From assembly GCA_945883335.1 (NCBI GenBank), contig CAMCXI010000001.1, positions 1 to 64,000 of the forward strand: 64,000 nt of DNA, written 5' to 3'. Under the pieces are notes generated by a model. The model made no database searches. It was not told the origin of the DNA and saw only the letters and a list, made by a program, of their open reading frames with translations. Made by a program: the position numbers and the translations under genes. Source of the DNA: Candidatus Methylopumilus universalis. GTDB lineage: Bacteria > Pseudomonadota > Gammaproteobacteria > Burkholderiales > Methylophilaceae. Shown piece by piece: positions 1 to 9,428 of the stretch (the stretch's first letter is position 1; every line of letters starts with the position of its first letter).

Positions 1-1139
1 TGTTGTTGCATTGCAGTAAAGTCTGCATCAGTCGTTTTATAGAGCCAATGCGCTGCAACACCAGCATCGGCAATGTTATGCATTTCTTCGCTACGAATTT
101 GTATCTCAATCGGCGTGCCAAATGGACCGAACAAGGTTGTGTGTAATGACTGATAGCCGTTGGCTTTAGGAATCGCAATGTAATCTTTAAACTTGCCAGG
201 AATTGGCTTATATAAACCGTGCAAAACGCCTAATGCGGCGTAGCAAGCAGGTAAATCCTTCACGATTAAACGGAAGCCGTAAATATCAAAAATCTGTGAA
301 AAAGCGATGGTTTTACCCGTCATTTTTTTATAAATGCTGTAAAGATGTTTTTCACGCCCTGACACGTCTGCCTCAATCTTCATATCGGCTAGACGTTGTT
401 TAATCGTCTCTAAAATCTTACCGACTACTTCTTTGCGATTACCTCGCGCCGCCAAAATCGCTTTTGAGAGCACGGCATAACGCATCGGGTAATGATTCTT
501 AAAGCTTAAGTCTTCAAGCTCTTGGTAAATCTCATTAAGCCCCAAGCGGTTGGCAATTGGCGCATAGATTTCCAAAGTTTCTCGCGCAATACGGCGACGC
601 TTTTCTGGCTTCATCACATCTAAAGTTTGCATATTGTGCAAACGATCAGCCAGCTTCACCAAAATCACACGAACGTCTTGTGACATGGCAAGAAGCATTT
701 TGCGAAAATTCTCAGCTTGCGCCTCGGTTGCGCTTTGAAACTCGATTTTATCAAGCTTAGACAAGCCATCCACAAGCTCCGCCACTTGGGCACCAAATTT
801 CTCGCTCACCTCTTGTTTAGTAATACCGGTATCTTCAACCACATCATGCAATAACGCCGCGATAATAGTTGGAGTGTCGAGATGCAAACCAGCCAATATC
901 AAGGCAACAGAGACAGGATGGGTAATATAAGGCTCACCGCTTTTACGCATTTGGCCTTGGTGCGCGGCATCGCCAAAGCGATACGCATCCCAAACTTGCT
1001 CGATATCTGAAGGTTTAAGGTATTTCTTGAGGGCTAGGGTGAGCTGCGAATCTTCACGATCCGCAGGTAACAAGGGCGCAGCAGATGTTAGAAATTCTGC
1101 TAAGCGTTTTCCTGCATGATGATTTTTATCATGTGACAT
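1..1139 (-). CDS. spoT: (p)ppGpp synthetase/hydrolase SpoT (RelA/SpoT family), 3' end outside window
   Basis: Bifunctional alarmone enzyme that makes and degrades (p)ppGpp in the stringent response. About 379 N-terminal residues are visible from ATG at 1139 (MSHDKNHH); the gene runs off the left edge, so the TGS and ACT domains are not seen. The hydrolase HD domain is present (ITHPVSVA, then ALLHDVVEDT, then KLADRLHNM), which indicates a hydrolase-competent SpoT/Rel type rather than a hydrolase-dead RelA. The synthetase domain follows (FDIYGFRLIV and YIAIPKANGYQSLHT). It lies downstream of gmk and rpoZ on the same strand, the same gmk-rpoZ-spoT order as in many proteobacteria. Confidence 0.95.
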   Translation of the reverse strand, partial: MSHDKNHHAGKRLAEFLTSAAPLLPADREDSQLTLALKKYLKPSDIEQVWDAYRFGDAAHQGQMRKSGEPYITHPVSVALILAGLHLDTPTIIAALLHDVVEDTGITKQEVSEKFGAQVAELVDGLSKLDKIEFQSATEAQAENFRKMLLAMSQDVRVILVKLADRLHNMQTLDVMKPEKRRRIARETLEIYAPIANRLGLNEIYQELEDLSFKNHYPMRYAVLSKAILAARGNRKEVVGKILETIKQRLADMKIEADVSGREKHLYSIYKKMTGKTIAFSQIFDIYGFRLIVKDLPACYAALGVLHGLYKPIPGKFKDYIAIPKANGYQSLHTTLFGPFGTPIEIQIRSEEMHNIADAGVAAHWLYKTTDADFTAMQQ

Positions 1140-1175
1140 GTCAGGCTATCTACAATGAATGAAGACAGCCGTGAA

Positions 1176-1388
1176 TTAAGCGTGACCGCGATTAAGAACT
1201 TCCAAGCCCACTTTACCCGCTGCGATTTCACGCAAAGCTAACACTGTTGGCTTATCTTTTTGACCGTAAGTCGTGACCAAAGGCTCTGAACCATTCGCTA
1301 ATTGACGCGCACGAAAGGCTGCGACCAAAGTCAATTGAAAGCGATTTGGGATTTTTTCTAGACAATCATCTACTGTCATTCTAGCCAT
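1176..1388 (-). CDS. rpoZ: DNA-directed RNA polymerase omega subunit
   Basis: Small RNA polymerase subunit that assists assembly by chaperoning the beta' subunit. The 70-residue protein begins [19 protein letters not shown] and contains the conserved stretch [10 protein letters not shown]; both are typical of omega. It lies between gmk (28 nt upstream) and spoT (36 nt downstream) on the same strand, so the three are probably co-transcribed. This places the polymerase subunit that contributes to a ppGpp binding site beside the ppGpp enzyme. Length is at the short end of the family, with no obvious defect. Confidence 0.95.
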   Translation of the reverse strand: MARMTVDDCLEKIPNRFQLTLVAAFRARQLANGSEPLVTTYGQKDKPTVLALREIAAGKVGLEVLNRGHA

Positions 1389-1416
1389 GGTAATACTCCT
1401 GAATTTAGTAAGAAAC

Positions 1417-2025
1417 TTATACGAGGCCTTTAATTAACGCTGCATGACGCGCCAATTGGGCATTACACTTGAGTCGCTGAGCACGGACAATCGCCGCCAA
1501 ATCTAGCAATGACTCTTCAAATTTATCATTAATTGTAACATAGTCGAACTCGCCCACGTGGCTCATCTCGTCACGCGCCCCTGCCAATCGCTTGGTAATC
1601 ACCTCTTCGCTATCTTGGCCTCGACCACGTAAGCGAGACTCTAGCTCAGTGATGGAAGGTGGCAAAATGAAAATGCTAATCGCCGATGGATAAAGTTTGC
1701 GCACCTGTGCCGCCCCTTGCCAGTCGATTTCTAGGATTAAATCATTGCCAGCGTCCAAGGCTTCATCCACACGCGTTTGTGAAGTGCCGTAACGTGCACC
1801 GTGCACATGCGCACTTTCTAAAAAGTCACCCTCGCCGAGCATCTTTAAGAATGTTGCATCCTCGACGAAATGATAATGCTCACCATTGACTTCACCCGGA
1901 CGTGGCAGGCGCGTGGTGTACGACACAGAAAGTTTGATCTGATGATCTGCCGATAGCAGCTCACGCACTAAACTAGTTTTACCCGCACCTGATGCGGCTG
2001 TAATAATAAATAAGTTACCTGACAT
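1417..2025 (-). CDS. gmk: Guanylate kinase
   Basis: Phosphorylates GMP to GDP with ATP in guanine nucleotide synthesis and salvage. The 202-residue protein starts [20 protein letters not shown], with the P-loop (ASGAGKTS) at residues 10-17, and has the GMP-binding stretch [20 protein letters not shown] near residues 34-53. Its length matches the bacterial family. It sits 14 nt downstream of yicC on the same strand and upstream of rpoZ-spoT, an arrangement that groups GDP/GTP supply with alarmone turnover. Confidence 0.95.
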   Translation of the reverse strand: MSGNLFIITAASGAGKTSLVRELLSADHQIKLSVSYTTRLPRPGEVNGEHYHFVEDATFLKMLGEGDFLESAHVHGARYGTSQTRVDEALDAGNDLILEIDWQGAAQVRKLYPSAISIFILPPSITELESRLRGRGQDSEEVITKRLAGARDEMSHVGEFDYVTINDKFEESLLDLAAIVRAQRLKCNAQLARHAALIKGLV

Positions 2026-2039
2026 GTCCTTACCTTTGA

Positions 2040-2906
2040 TTATTCAATATTCTGAATTTGTTCGCGCATCTGTTCAATCAGTACTTTCAAGCTCATCGAT
2101 GCTTGGGATACTTCTGTCGATACTGATTTAGAACCTAGGGTATTGGCTTCTCTATTGAGCTCTTGCATGAGGAAATCCAAACGTTTACCAGCCGCTTGGT
2201 CAGCATCTAAAATACGTTTCACTTCGCTCACATGAGCAGTTAATCTGGTGAGTTCTTCATCGACGTCAATTTTCTGTGCGAATAAAACCAACTCTTGGCG
2301 CACCCGATCTTCATCGACACTTTTTAACGCCTCTTGAAGTTTTGCGGTGAGCTTTTCTTGATAGGCTTTTACCTGCATCGGTAATAATGGCTTCACCGTT
2401 GCAACGATTTGCTCAGCGTCTACCAAACGCTCAAGAATTAATGCCTTCATCTTTTCACCTTCACGCGCACGTGAGGCTGTCATGTCTTCTAGAATTTGTT
2501 TCAGCGCACTTTTAATGTCTTCTGCCAGTTGCGCATTATCGCCCTGCTGGTTTTGAACAACGCCAGGCCAATGCAAAATATCCGCAATTGAAAGTGCTTG
2601 GCTAGTCGGAAAACGCTGCTGAATCTGAGTGGCGACCTCAGAGAGATTAGTTAAGACCTCTGCATCCAATGACAAGGCTTTATCTGCAGCGCCGCGTTGC
2701 ACCAGACTCATGCGACACTCCACTTTACCGCGGCCTAATTTTGCTGAAATCATTTCACGCACAACAGGTTCGAAACTGCGTAAATTCTCATCTAGCTTCA
2801 TATGAAACTCTAGGTAGCGATGGTTCACTGAACGCAGTTCAACCACCAACACCCCATTCGTCAGTTGCCTTTCAAGTGAAGCAAAACCTGTCATGCTATA
2901 AATCAT
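2040..2906 (-). CDS. yicC: YicC family endoribonuclease
   Basis: YicC/YloC-family protein of 288 residues, beginning [10 protein letters not shown]. In E. coli and Bacillus the family acts as an endoribonuclease affecting small RNA stability. The N-terminal YicC domain ([13 protein letters not shown] near residues 25-37) and the C-terminal DUF1732 part ([22 protein letters not shown]) are both present. It is the first gene of the leftward gmk-rpoZ-spoT group and is divergent from rph, another RNA-processing gene, across a 122-nt gap. That neighbourhood is conserved in many proteobacteria. Confidence 0.9.
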   Translation of the reverse strand: MIYSMTGFASLERQLTNGVLVVELRSVNHRYLEFHMKLDENLRSFEPVVREMISAKLGRGKVECRMSLVQRGAADKALSLDAEVLTNLSEVATQIQQRFPTSQALSIADILHWPGVVQNQQGDNAQLAEDIKSALKQILEDMTASRAREGEKMKALILERLVDAEQIVATVKPLLPMQVKAYQEKLTAKLQEALKSVDEDRVRQELVLFAQKIDVDEELTRLTAHVSEVKRILDADQAAGKRLDFLMQELNREANTLGSKSVSTEVSQASMSLKVLIEQMREQIQNIE

Positions 2907-2986
2907 TGCGTGTGATTCCTTTTAAGAGTTTAGATGGTATCAAATCTAGTCACCTTCACGCCATGAATAACAAGATATTTCTAGCT

Positions 2987-2992
2987 TATAAT
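2987..2992 (+). promoter_or_regulatory. Consensus -10 element upstream of rph
   Basis: A perfect TATAAT hexamer lies 37 nt upstream of the rph ATG in the yicC/rph divergent gap. No convincing -35 is visible at 16-18 nt spacing, so the promoter is inferred mainly from the -10. Confidence 0.4.
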
Positions 2993-3028
2993 GAACGCTT
3001 CAAGAAAAACCAATTTTTAGGAAACACG

Positions 3029-3760
3029 ATGTCTGCCAATACTTCACGCCCAAGTGGGCGCGCAAACAACCAATTACGCACTGTGGAGATTATTCGCAGT
3101 TACACCAAACATGCTGAAGGCAGCGTATTGGTGAAATTTGGTGATACGCATGTGCTTTGCACAGCCAGTGTTGAAGAAAAAGTGCCTGGCTTTTTAAAGG
3201 GCAAAGGCCAAGGCTGGGTGACGGCAGAGTATGGGATGTTGCCCCGCTCTACAGGCAGTCGCATGGATAGAGAAGCCGCTCGCGGCAAGCAATCTGGTCG
3301 CACACAAGAGATTCAACGTTTAATTGGCCGTAGCTTACGTGCCATTATTGACTTAGAAAAACTAGGTGAACGTAGCATTCAAATTGATTGTGATGTGATT
3401 CAAGCGGACGGTGGTACGCGGACTGCTAGTATTACTGGGGCATATGTTGCGTTGCAGGACGCCATTTCGTATTTGCTTAGCAAAGAATTGATCAAAGAAT
3501 CGCCGCTCAAAGACTCTGTGGCCGCCATTTCTGTGGGGGTTTATAAAGGGACGCCTGTGCTTGATCTAGATTACATCGAAGACTCTGACTGCGATACCGA
3601 CATGAACGTGGTCATGACAGGCAAAGGCGGCTTTGTTGAGATTCAAGGGACCGCTGAAGGTGAACCATTTAGTCATGAAGACATGACCGCGATGCTTGGT
3701 CTCGCCGATCTAGGGATTAAAGAACTCTCTATTAAACAAAAGCAATCATTAGGCATTTAA
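3029..3760 (+). CDS. rph: Ribonuclease PH
   Basis: 3'-5' phosphorolytic exoribonuclease that trims the 3' ends of tRNA precursors. The protein from ATG at 3029 ([17 protein letters not shown]) is 243 residues, the usual RNase PH length. The RPSGR phosphate-binding start, the core [10 protein letters not shown], the segment [14 protein letters not shown] and the loop [19 protein letters not shown] are present. The open frame extends upstream to 2669 but that part is antisense to yicC and resembles nothing in the family. The stop overlaps the rdgB start, so the two are translationally coupled. Confidence 0.95.
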   Translation: MSANTSRPSGRANNQLRTVEIIRSYTKHAEGSVLVKFGDTHVLCTASVEEKVPGFLKGKGQGWVTAEYGMLPRSTGSRMDREAARGKQSGRTQEIQRLIGRSLRAIIDLEKLGERSIQIDCDVIQADGGTRTASITGAYVALQDAISYLLSKELIKESPLKDSVAAISVGVYKGTPVLDLDYIEDSDCDTDMNVVMTGKGGFVEIQGTAEGEPFSHEDMTAMLGLADLGIKELSIKQKQSLGI

Positions 3761-4377
3761 TGCAACTACCTTTTAAACAACTCGTTATTGCATCAGGTAA
3801 CAAAGGTAAGCTCAAAGAGCTCACGCATCTACTAGCGCCGCTGGGCTTGGAAATTATCCCGCAGGCGCAGCTCAACGTGCCTGAAGCGGAAGAGCCTTAT
3901 GTCACGTTTATTGAAAACGCATTAGCAAAAGCACGTCATGCGAGCAAAATTACAGGCTTACCAGCCTTGGCAGATGATTCTGGTTTGTGCGTGGATGCCC
4001 TTCAAGGCGCGCCAGGGGTCATCTCTGCAAGGTATGCTTGTGAAACTGCTGACACCCCAAAATCAGATGCCCGCAACAATGAAAAGTTATTGACTGTGAT
4101 GGCGGGTCAGCAGAATCGACATGCGCATTTTTATTGCGTCATCGTATTAGTGCGTCATGAGAACGATCCCGAACCCATCATTGCAGAAGGTGTTTGGACA
4201 GGCGAAATTTTAAGTGCCCTCAAAGGTGATGATGGCTTCGGCTACGATCCTTTATTTTTAGATGCCAAGACAGGCAAAACTGTGGCCGAACTGCCATTAG
4301 AGATCAAAAGTCGCATTAGCCATCGCGGCCATGCCATGACAAAACTGCTACAAAAATTAGAAAGACTTGTCGAATGA
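3760..4377 (+). CDS. rdgB: XTP/dITP pyrophosphatase (RdgB/HAM1 family)
   Basis: Hydrolyses non-canonical purine triphosphates (ITP, dITP, XTP) to keep them out of DNA and RNA. The 205-residue protein has the substrate-binding motif SGNKGKLKEL (about residues 12-21), the acidic active-site segment ADDSGLCVDAL near residues 70-80, and GDDGFGYDPLF near 154-164. Its ATG overlaps the rph stop by one base, and its end overlaps the next small gene by 4 nt. This makes a tight rph-rdgB-small gene-hemW operon. Confidence 0.95.
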   Translation: MQLPFKQLVIASGNKGKLKELTHLLAPLGLEIIPQAQLNVPEAEEPYVTFIENALAKARHASKITGLPALADDSGLCVDALQGAPGVISARYACETADTPKSDARNNEKLLTVMAGQQNRHAHFYCVIVLVRHENDPEPIIAEGVWTGEILSALKGDDGFGYDPLFLDAKTGKTVAELPLEIKSRISHRGHAMTKLLQKLERLVE

Positions 4378-4610
4378 GCGATCCAAACAAATCCAGTTGG
4401 CCAAAATGGGTACGCGATGACAAGAGTGTGGTGTCCTGCACTGAAAAAGTTAAGGTCATGACCGAAAATTTTGATGAGCTAAAACAGATTGCTCAAGACG
4501 CACTCGAAGATGGACTACTGATGGAAGTCTCTGAGGCTCAGATGCGGGAAGCTTTACATGCGCTGGTGGATGGCCTAATGAATCCTTATCAAAAAAACGA
4601 TTCTAACTAG
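4374..4610 (+). CDS. Small conserved-looking protein of unknown function
   Basis: A 78-residue soluble protein with no signal peptide or membrane segment that I do not recognise. It overlaps the rdgB stop by 4 nt (ATGA) and ends 13 nt before the hemW start, so it is translated within the operon. The N-terminal part is basic and tryptophan-containing (SSWPKWVRDD). The C-terminal part is acidic and predicted helical (residues about 30-70). The tight overlap and clean coding frame argue for a real gene. Confidence 0.65.
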   Translation: MSDPNKSSWPKWVRDDKSVVSCTEKVKVMTENFDELKQIAQDALEDGLLMEVSEAQMREALHALVDGLMNPYQKNDSN

Positions 4611-4623
4611 CCCTAAGAAATCA

Positions 4624-5856
4624 ATGATCCCCATCATTCCGATTAAAAATATTGCGCCGCCAAACACTGAAGCACCGCTGGCTGGTAGCAATACCATCTC
4701 GGGATTAAAGAACCCGCCACCCCTCTCGCTCTACATTCATATTCCATGGTGCGTACGCAAATGTCCTTATTGTGACTTTAACTCCCACGAAAATAAGCAC
4801 AACTTCTCAGAAGATATTTATGTGGATGCCTTAATCGCAGATTTAGAACAAGCAACGCCTTTGGTGTGGGGAAGAAAAATACATAGTGTGTTTTTTGGAG
4901 GCGGTACGCCTAGTTTATTTTCAGATAAGGCCATCGATCGTATCCTCAGTCATGTCCGCATGCTTACCCCTTTAGAGTATGGTGCGGAGATCACATTAGA
5001 AGCCAATCCGGGCACAGTCGATGCAGGACACTTTGCAGGTTATAAAGCCGCGGGCGTTAACCGACTCTCCATCGGCATCCAAAGTTTTGATAACCGCTAC
5101 CTCAGTGCACTTGGCCGAATTCACAATGAAGATGAAGCCATGAAGGCGGCCGAGTTAGCGTTTGCCACCTTTGATCGCGTTAATTTGGATGTGATGTATG
5201 CTTTGCCAAATCAAACGCTGGAAGATGCCTTGAGCGATGCAAAACGGGCGTGTGAACTCAACCCAAGCCATCTTTCTTTCTATCATTTGACCTTAGAGCC
5301 CAATACACCCTTCCATCGAACCCCGCCAAGCCTGCCAGATGATGACACTAGCGCTTTGATGCAAGAACAGATTGAGCTAGTTTTAAAATCTAATGGCTAT
5401 GCGCATTATGAAACCTCCGCCTTTGCTAAGCCGGGTAAACAATGTCGCCACAATCTTAACTACTGGACCTTTGGGGACTACCTGGGGATTGGTGCTGGTG
5501 CACATAGTAAATTAAGCTTTCACGACAAAATCATTCGCCAAACCCGTCATAAACATCCGAACCGTTATTTAGAACATGCAGTCAAAGGTGAAGCTGTGGA
5601 TAATGAATGGATCATTCCACGCGAGGAATTAGGCTTTGAATTTATGATGAATGCACTTCGCTTAACCGGCGTCACTCCTTTAAGTTTGCTAGAACAGCGG
5701 ACAGGATTAAATATAAATGCGCTCACCAAGCAACTTAGCAAAGCTGAAAAAAAGGGACTGATCACACAATCCCATAATGCTCAAAACCAAGTTGTCATTC
5801 AACCCACATTAATGGGGCAAAGATTTCTCAACGAACTCTTGCAGATATTCCTTTAA
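4624..5856 (+). CDS. hemW: HemW-type radical SAM protein (haem chaperone)
   Basis: Radical SAM protein of 410 residues related to HemN. The 4Fe-4S ligands are Cys43, Cys47 and Cys50 in WCVRKCPYCDF, and the glycine-rich stretch FFGGGTPSLF follows. HemW lacks the extra cysteine that coproporphyrinogen III dehydrogenase has directly after the cluster motif. Here that position is CDF, so HemW is preferred over HemN. HemW proteins bind haem and deliver it to respiratory enzymes. A roughly 33-residue N-terminal extension precedes the core, so the true start could be downstream. It is the last gene of the rph-rdgB operon, a common betaproteobacterial position. Confidence 0.88.
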   Translation: MIPIIPIKNIAPPNTEAPLAGSNTISGLKNPPPLSLYIHIPWCVRKCPYCDFNSHENKHNFSEDIYVDALIADLEQATPLVWGRKIHSVFFGGGTPSLFSDKAIDRILSHVRMLTPLEYGAEITLEANPGTVDAGHFAGYKAAGVNRLSIGIQSFDNRYLSALGRIHNEDEAMKAAELAFATFDRVNLDVMYALPNQTLEDALSDAKRACELNPSHLSFYHLTLEPNTPFHRTPPSLPDDDTSALMQEQIELVLKSNGYAHYETSAFAKPGKQCRHNLNYWTFGDYLGIGAGAHSKLSFHDKIIRQTRHKHPNRYLEHAVKGEAVDNEWIIPREELGFEFMMNALRLTGVTPLSLLEQRTGLNINALTKQLSKAEKKGLITQSHNAQNQVVIQPTLMGQRFLNELLQIFL

Positions 5857-5942
5857 GTCCATAGAACTAGAAGTTTCGAAGCTAAACGTTACTTAAAGTA
5901 ACGCTAATCGAATTATAATAATTGCTTTACACAGGAGCCAAT

Positions 5943-6272
5943 ATGCAAATAACTACAAAATTTATTATGACCACATTACTAAGTTCCACTTTACTTGCTG
6001 GTTGCGCCAGTGCATTCCTCGACGTTAAGGCAGGCTCTGAAAAAGTTGCTGTCGTTGATGCTAAGCAAGTGTCTGGATGTGAATCAAAAGGGACTGTTAC
6101 TTCTAGCGTACTTTCTAAAGTTTGGTTTGTGAATAGAGGCGAAGAAGGGGTTGAAGAAAATTTATTACAAATGGCACGAAATGCTGCTGTTGAAGATAAC
6201 GCCGACACAATTGTCAAAGGTGAATCTAAGAAGTTTGGCGAGCGAACATATTCACTGTATAAATGTAGATAA
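5943..6272 (+). CDS. DUF4156-type lipoprotein
   Basis: Small lipoprotein of 109 residues. A signal peptide (MQITTKFIMTTLLSSTLLAGC) ends in the lipobox LAGC, giving an N-terminal lipidated Cys near residue 21. The mature part (CESKGTVTSSVLSKVWFVNRG, then ENLLQMARNAAVEDNADTIV) resembles the DUF4156 family of unknown function. The start at 5943 is chosen because AGGAG at 5933-5937 sits at ideal spacing. A TATAAT hexamer at 5914-5919 may be its -10. It is a single-gene unit closed by a strong terminator at 6294-6324. Confidence 0.8.
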   Translation: MQITTKFIMTTLLSSTLLAGCASAFLDVKAGSEKVAVVDAKQVSGCESKGTVTSSVLSKVWFVNRGEEGVEENLLQMARNAAVEDNADTIVKGESKKFGERTYSLYKCR

Positions 6273-6293
6273 GACTTCTCTTTGCAATAAAAC

Positions 6294-6324
6294 AAAAAGG
6301 GTTACGTTTTCACGTAACCTTTTT
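6294..6324 (+). terminator. Rho-independent terminator after the DUF4156 gene
   Basis: GGTTACGT at 6300-6307 pairs with ACGTAACC at 6312-6319 around a 4-nt loop, preceded by five A and followed by five T. The A/T flanks make it potentially bidirectional. Confidence 0.85.
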
Positions 6325-6359
6325 CTTTGCTTCTAGCCCTCTCTGTGAGTCGAGCCCAG

Positions 6360-6381
6360 CACCAACGAATTCTGGTTGGTG
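6360..6381. repeat. Short inverted repeat downstream of the autotransporter gene
   Basis: CACCAAC (6360-6366) and GTTGGTG (6375-6381) form a 7-bp stem with an 8-nt loop in the 130-nt gap 6325-6454. No U-run follows on either strand, so it is not a classical terminator. Nothing else is evident in this gap. Confidence 0.5.
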
Positions 6382-6454
6382 TGGCTTTCACCACTCCCTG
6401 AACCATGCCTTCACCATGGCTTGCGCTTTAGGTGGGACTGGTGCTGGTTATTCT

Positions 6455-9301
6455 TCAGAAACCGATGGTGTAATTCACATAAGCAGTTGCCGAACCAGTG
6501 CTTTGGAATGGCATCTGCTGGTAATAAATGTCAGCCGAAATACGTTGGTTCTTAACAGGCATGTAATAAGCACCAATGCTTGCAACAGGACGAGTTCGTT
6601 TGATACTGTCGTTGAAGTTCTCACTCGTTAAACCTGCTAAACCTGTTGCCGTTAAGTTATCGACTTGATGATGGAGGTCTTGCTCAATGCCAATACTTCC
6701 TGTGAGGTTAACTTTCTCAGCAAGTTTGTGGTTAAGCTTTACACCCACCAAGGCTGTGGTTGAACGGTCTGCAAGGCCTGCATAGGTAAGTGGCGCTGTG
6801 ACACCTGCTGATGTCTGCTCGGTATAGCCATCTTGTTTGATTCTTGTGTAACGTAGGGCAGCGTATGGACGAACCAGCGTCTTCTCTTCATTTGCCAAGA
6901 AGGCATAGCTTAATTCACCCACATAGCTTTGAGTATTGAGATTTGTTCTACCTATCCCTGCTTCTGCAGAATCAATCACATCACGTGTTGTGGTTACATC
7001 TTTATCTTGGTATGCATTAGCAATCTTGACTTGATAACCCAAGCGGTCTTCTTTTTGATTCCACACTGCAAATAGACCCATCATAGGATTCGCATTAGAG
7101 ATATGCACACCAGACACGGTGTTGTTATTAATGTTCTGGTTTAAGAAGCCCCCAATACGAATGTTGGGTGAGACTTTATAGCCTGCAACGACCACAGTTG
7201 AGGTCATATTGCTACTTGGATTATCCACATAGGTTTGCTGCCCACCGACAGACACACAAACACCCTTGGCATCAAAAAGGCTACAGTCATAGGTGTTCAT
7301 GTTAGCGAAGTTGGTAGCAATAGCTTGTCTAGAAAATGCACCACGAAGTTTAGGCGCTAGAGATTGAAGTGATGCTTGGGTGTCAGTTGCTGAAGGACCT
7401 GCAATTGGAGCAGATAAAATATCTAAATCCCAAATACCGCCACCCTCATAAACAAGATTGCCAGAGTATCGATTATCTAACGAGGAGACAAGTAAAGGAC
7501 TTCCGTTGTAGCCAGTTATAGTCACCGGATCAAAACCCTTTAAAATACTTGTTAGCCTGATACCGTTATAAATTGTATTAGAAGCGACTGAGAGATTTGA
7601 TATACCAAAGTTCATGCTGCCTGTAACGCTCGCTCCAAATAGCTGACCGTAACTGGACTGTGAATTAATAATGATGTTGTAATTAGTGGGCAAATTGCCA
7701 GTATAAGTTAACGCTGTCGTAGCAGGTGTGAGGCTATCACCGCCTTGGGCGTTATCAAGAGTCACTATGGAGCCGAAGTTACTAATCCCAAAACCATCGT
7801 TATCTGCACCAGTACCAGCACCCCCAGTGATGCTGCCGATGTTATTCAGAGTCGTAATTGTGCCGTTGTAACCATTGTTAACCCCAGCGCCTCCGTCACC
7901 ACCTTGAGTCCCACTAACGTGACGACGACCGCCATTACCCCCAGTGATACTGCCCTTGTTATTCAGAGTCGTAATTGTGCTGTAGTCGCCATTGTTAATA
8001 CCATGACCACCAGCGCCAGGTCCATTATAAGTAACAGTTCCATATCCTTCTGCACCACCATTGCCACCAGTGATGCTGCCATTGTTATTCAGGGTCGTAA
8101 TTGTGCTGTCTAAATTATTAACCCCTGCCCCAGACAAACCACCAAGCCCAGCATAATAAGAAATAAATGAACCAGCTGCACCGCCATTACCCCCAGTGAT
8201 ACTGCCATTGTTATTCAGAGTCGTAATTGCGCTGTAGTCGCGATTGTAAATACCATGACCACCAGCACCCCCTCGGGCACTATCACCAGTGAAGCCTGCA
8301 CCCCCAGCACCTCCAATGATGCTGCTGCTGTTATTCAGAGTCGTAATTGTGCTGTAGTCGCCATTGTAAATACCATGACCACCATTCATTCCACCAGGCT
8401 CATTTATACTCCCAGAAACCCCAGCGCCCCCAGTGATGCTGCCGATGTTATTCAGAGTCGTAATTGTGCTGTAGCTATTGTTAATACCATAACCGCCAGC
8501 CCCCCCAGTGATACTGACATTGTTATTCAGAGTTGTAATTGTACTGTAGTAAAGATTGTGAATACCAGACCCGCCAATTTCTGTTCCTGAACTATCACTC
8601 CCACCTACACCGCCTGCACCACCGCTGCCCCCAGTGATGCTGCCATTATTATTCAGAGTCGCAATTGTGCCATAGTAATTATAAATACCATGACCACCTC
8701 TTCTACCATTGCCCCCAATACCGCCTCCATTCCCGCCTGCACCACCAGCGCCCCCAGTAATGCTGCCATTGTTATTTAGGGTCGTAATTGTGCCGTAACC
8801 ATTATCTATACCGTAACCAGCACCACCACCATCTCCTCCATTACTGTAATACCCAAAACCGTTCCCACCAGCACCACCAGCACCCCCAGTGATACTGACA
8901 TTATTGTTTAATGTTCCGAACGTGCTGGTATTGGTAATACCGCTCCCACCTGAACCACCATCATCAGCTTTATAACCATAAGCACCCTCAGCTCCATTAG
9001 TCCCAGCATCCCCAGTAATACCGACAGTAGTAGTTAAAGTTTGAGTGGGTGATGTATTGTTAATCGGCGCAGCAAACGATGAAGGGCTTGCAATGATTAA
9101 GAGAGAGCCTACTGTGAGGGCTGAAGCAATCGAGATGGCTTTTAATTTAAATGGGGCTGATAAGTTTTCGCTAAAGCCAGTATGCGCCCCGCTTACAGTT
9201 GATCGACCAGAAGATTTTTTACCTCGGCAATTCGCTAACTCAGAAACCACTTGCACTAATCCAAGGGCTTTATTAAAAACAAGTCTATAGGTACGATTCA
9301 T
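6455..9301 (-). CDS. Type V autotransporter with ESPR signal and Gly/Asn-rich repeat passenger
   Basis: Surface or secreted autotransporter of 948 residues from ATG at 9301. The N-terminus (MNRTYRLVFNKALGLVQVVS) matches the extended signal peptide region of large autotransporters, followed by a hydrophobic signal and an AxA cleavage site (SSFAAP). The passenger consists of about ten repeats with the core TITTLNNNGSITGG followed by glycine-rich linkers. The C-terminal ~270 residues form an autotransporter beta-barrel domain ending in phenylalanine (NYTIGF). An in-frame TTG at 9313 would add four residues, but the ESPR motif begins at the ATG. It is divergent from a TetR-like regulator. Function is probably adhesion or biofilm, which is inference. 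Confidence 0.88.
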   Translation of the reverse strand: MNRTYRLVFNKALGLVQVVSELANCRGKKSSGRSTVSGAHTGFSENLSAPFKLKAISIASALTVGSLLIIASPSSFAAPINNTSPTQTLTTTVGITGDAGTNGAEGAYGYKADDGGSGGSGITNTSTFGTLNNNVSITGGAGGAGGNGFGYYSNGGDGGGAGYGIDNGYGTITTLNNNGSITGGAGGAGGNGGGIGGNGRRGGHGIYNYYGTIATLNNNGSITGGSGGAGGVGGSDSSGTEIGGSGIHNLYYSTITTLNNNVSITGGAGGYGINNSYSTITTLNNIGSITGGAGVSGSINEPGGMNGGHGIYNGDYSTITTLNNSSSIIGGAGGAGFTGDSARGGAGGHGIYNRDYSAITTLNNNGSITGGNGGAAGSFISYYAGLGGLSGAGVNNLDSTITTLNNNGSITGGNGGAEGYGTVTYNGPGAGGHGINNGDYSTITTLNNKGSITGGNGGRRHVSGTQGGDGGAGVNNGYNGTITTLNNIGSITGGAGTGADNDGFGISNFGSIVTLDNAQGGDSLTPATTALTYTGNLPTNYNIIINSQSSYGQLFGASVTGSMNFGISNLSVASNTIYNGIRLTSILKGFDPVTITGYNGSPLLVSSLDNRYSGNLVYEGGGIWDLDILSAPIAGPSATDTQASLQSLAPKLRGAFSRQAIATNFANMNTYDCSLFDAKGVCVSVGGQQTYVDNPSSNMTSTVVVAGYKVSPNIRIGGFLNQNINNNTVSGVHISNANPMMGLFAVWNQKEDRLGYQVKIANAYQDKDVTTTRDVIDSAEAGIGRTNLNTQSYVGELSYAFLANEEKTLVRPYAALRYTRIKQDGYTEQTSAGVTAPLTYAGLADRSTTALVGVKLNHKLAEKVNLTGSIGIEQDLHHQVDNLTATGLAGLTSENFNDSIKRTRPVASIGAYYMPVKNQRISADIYYQQMPFQSTGSATAYVNYTIGF
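7820..8935 (-). repeat. Coding tandem repeats of the autotransporter passenger
   Basis: About ten imperfect DNA repeats spaced roughly 80-130 bp apart share a core (plus-strand view) of gtgatgctgccattgttatt followed by cagagtcgtaattgtgctg. Each encodes one TTLNN-x-SITGG module, and the glycine-rich spacers differ in length. This is a coding repeat, not a CRISPR, because the spacers are low-complexity glycine codons in frame. Copy number is probably variable between strains by recombination. Confidence 0.85.
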
Positions 9302-9428
9302 TGCCAAGTCCAATTGATTACATAATAATGAACAACATAATACGAGAGAAACTTGCTACATTCGTTCACATTTATGCCTAATAAATTCCTCTTAAAGCAT
9401 TGATATGAATAGGATTTAAAAGATAAAA

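Noticed and set aside
2669-3028. 120-codon upstream extension of the rph frame
   Set aside because: It runs antisense through yicC and is unlike RNase PH; the family start is at 3029.
5927-6295. Minus-strand 122-codon frame opposite the DUF4156 gene
   Set aside because: Antisense to a gene with a clear lipobox and ribosome site; no own signals.
7745-8590. Plus-strand open frames of 111-122 codons with repeated S/T/D-rich sequence
   Set aside because: They are antisense shadows of the glycine/asparagine repeats in the autotransporter gene, with no start signals or family resemblance.
7820-8935. Regularly spaced repeats that could suggest a CRISPR array
   Set aside because: The repeats are in frame and code for TTLNN-x-SITGG modules, spacers are glycine codons of uneven length, and no cas genes are near.
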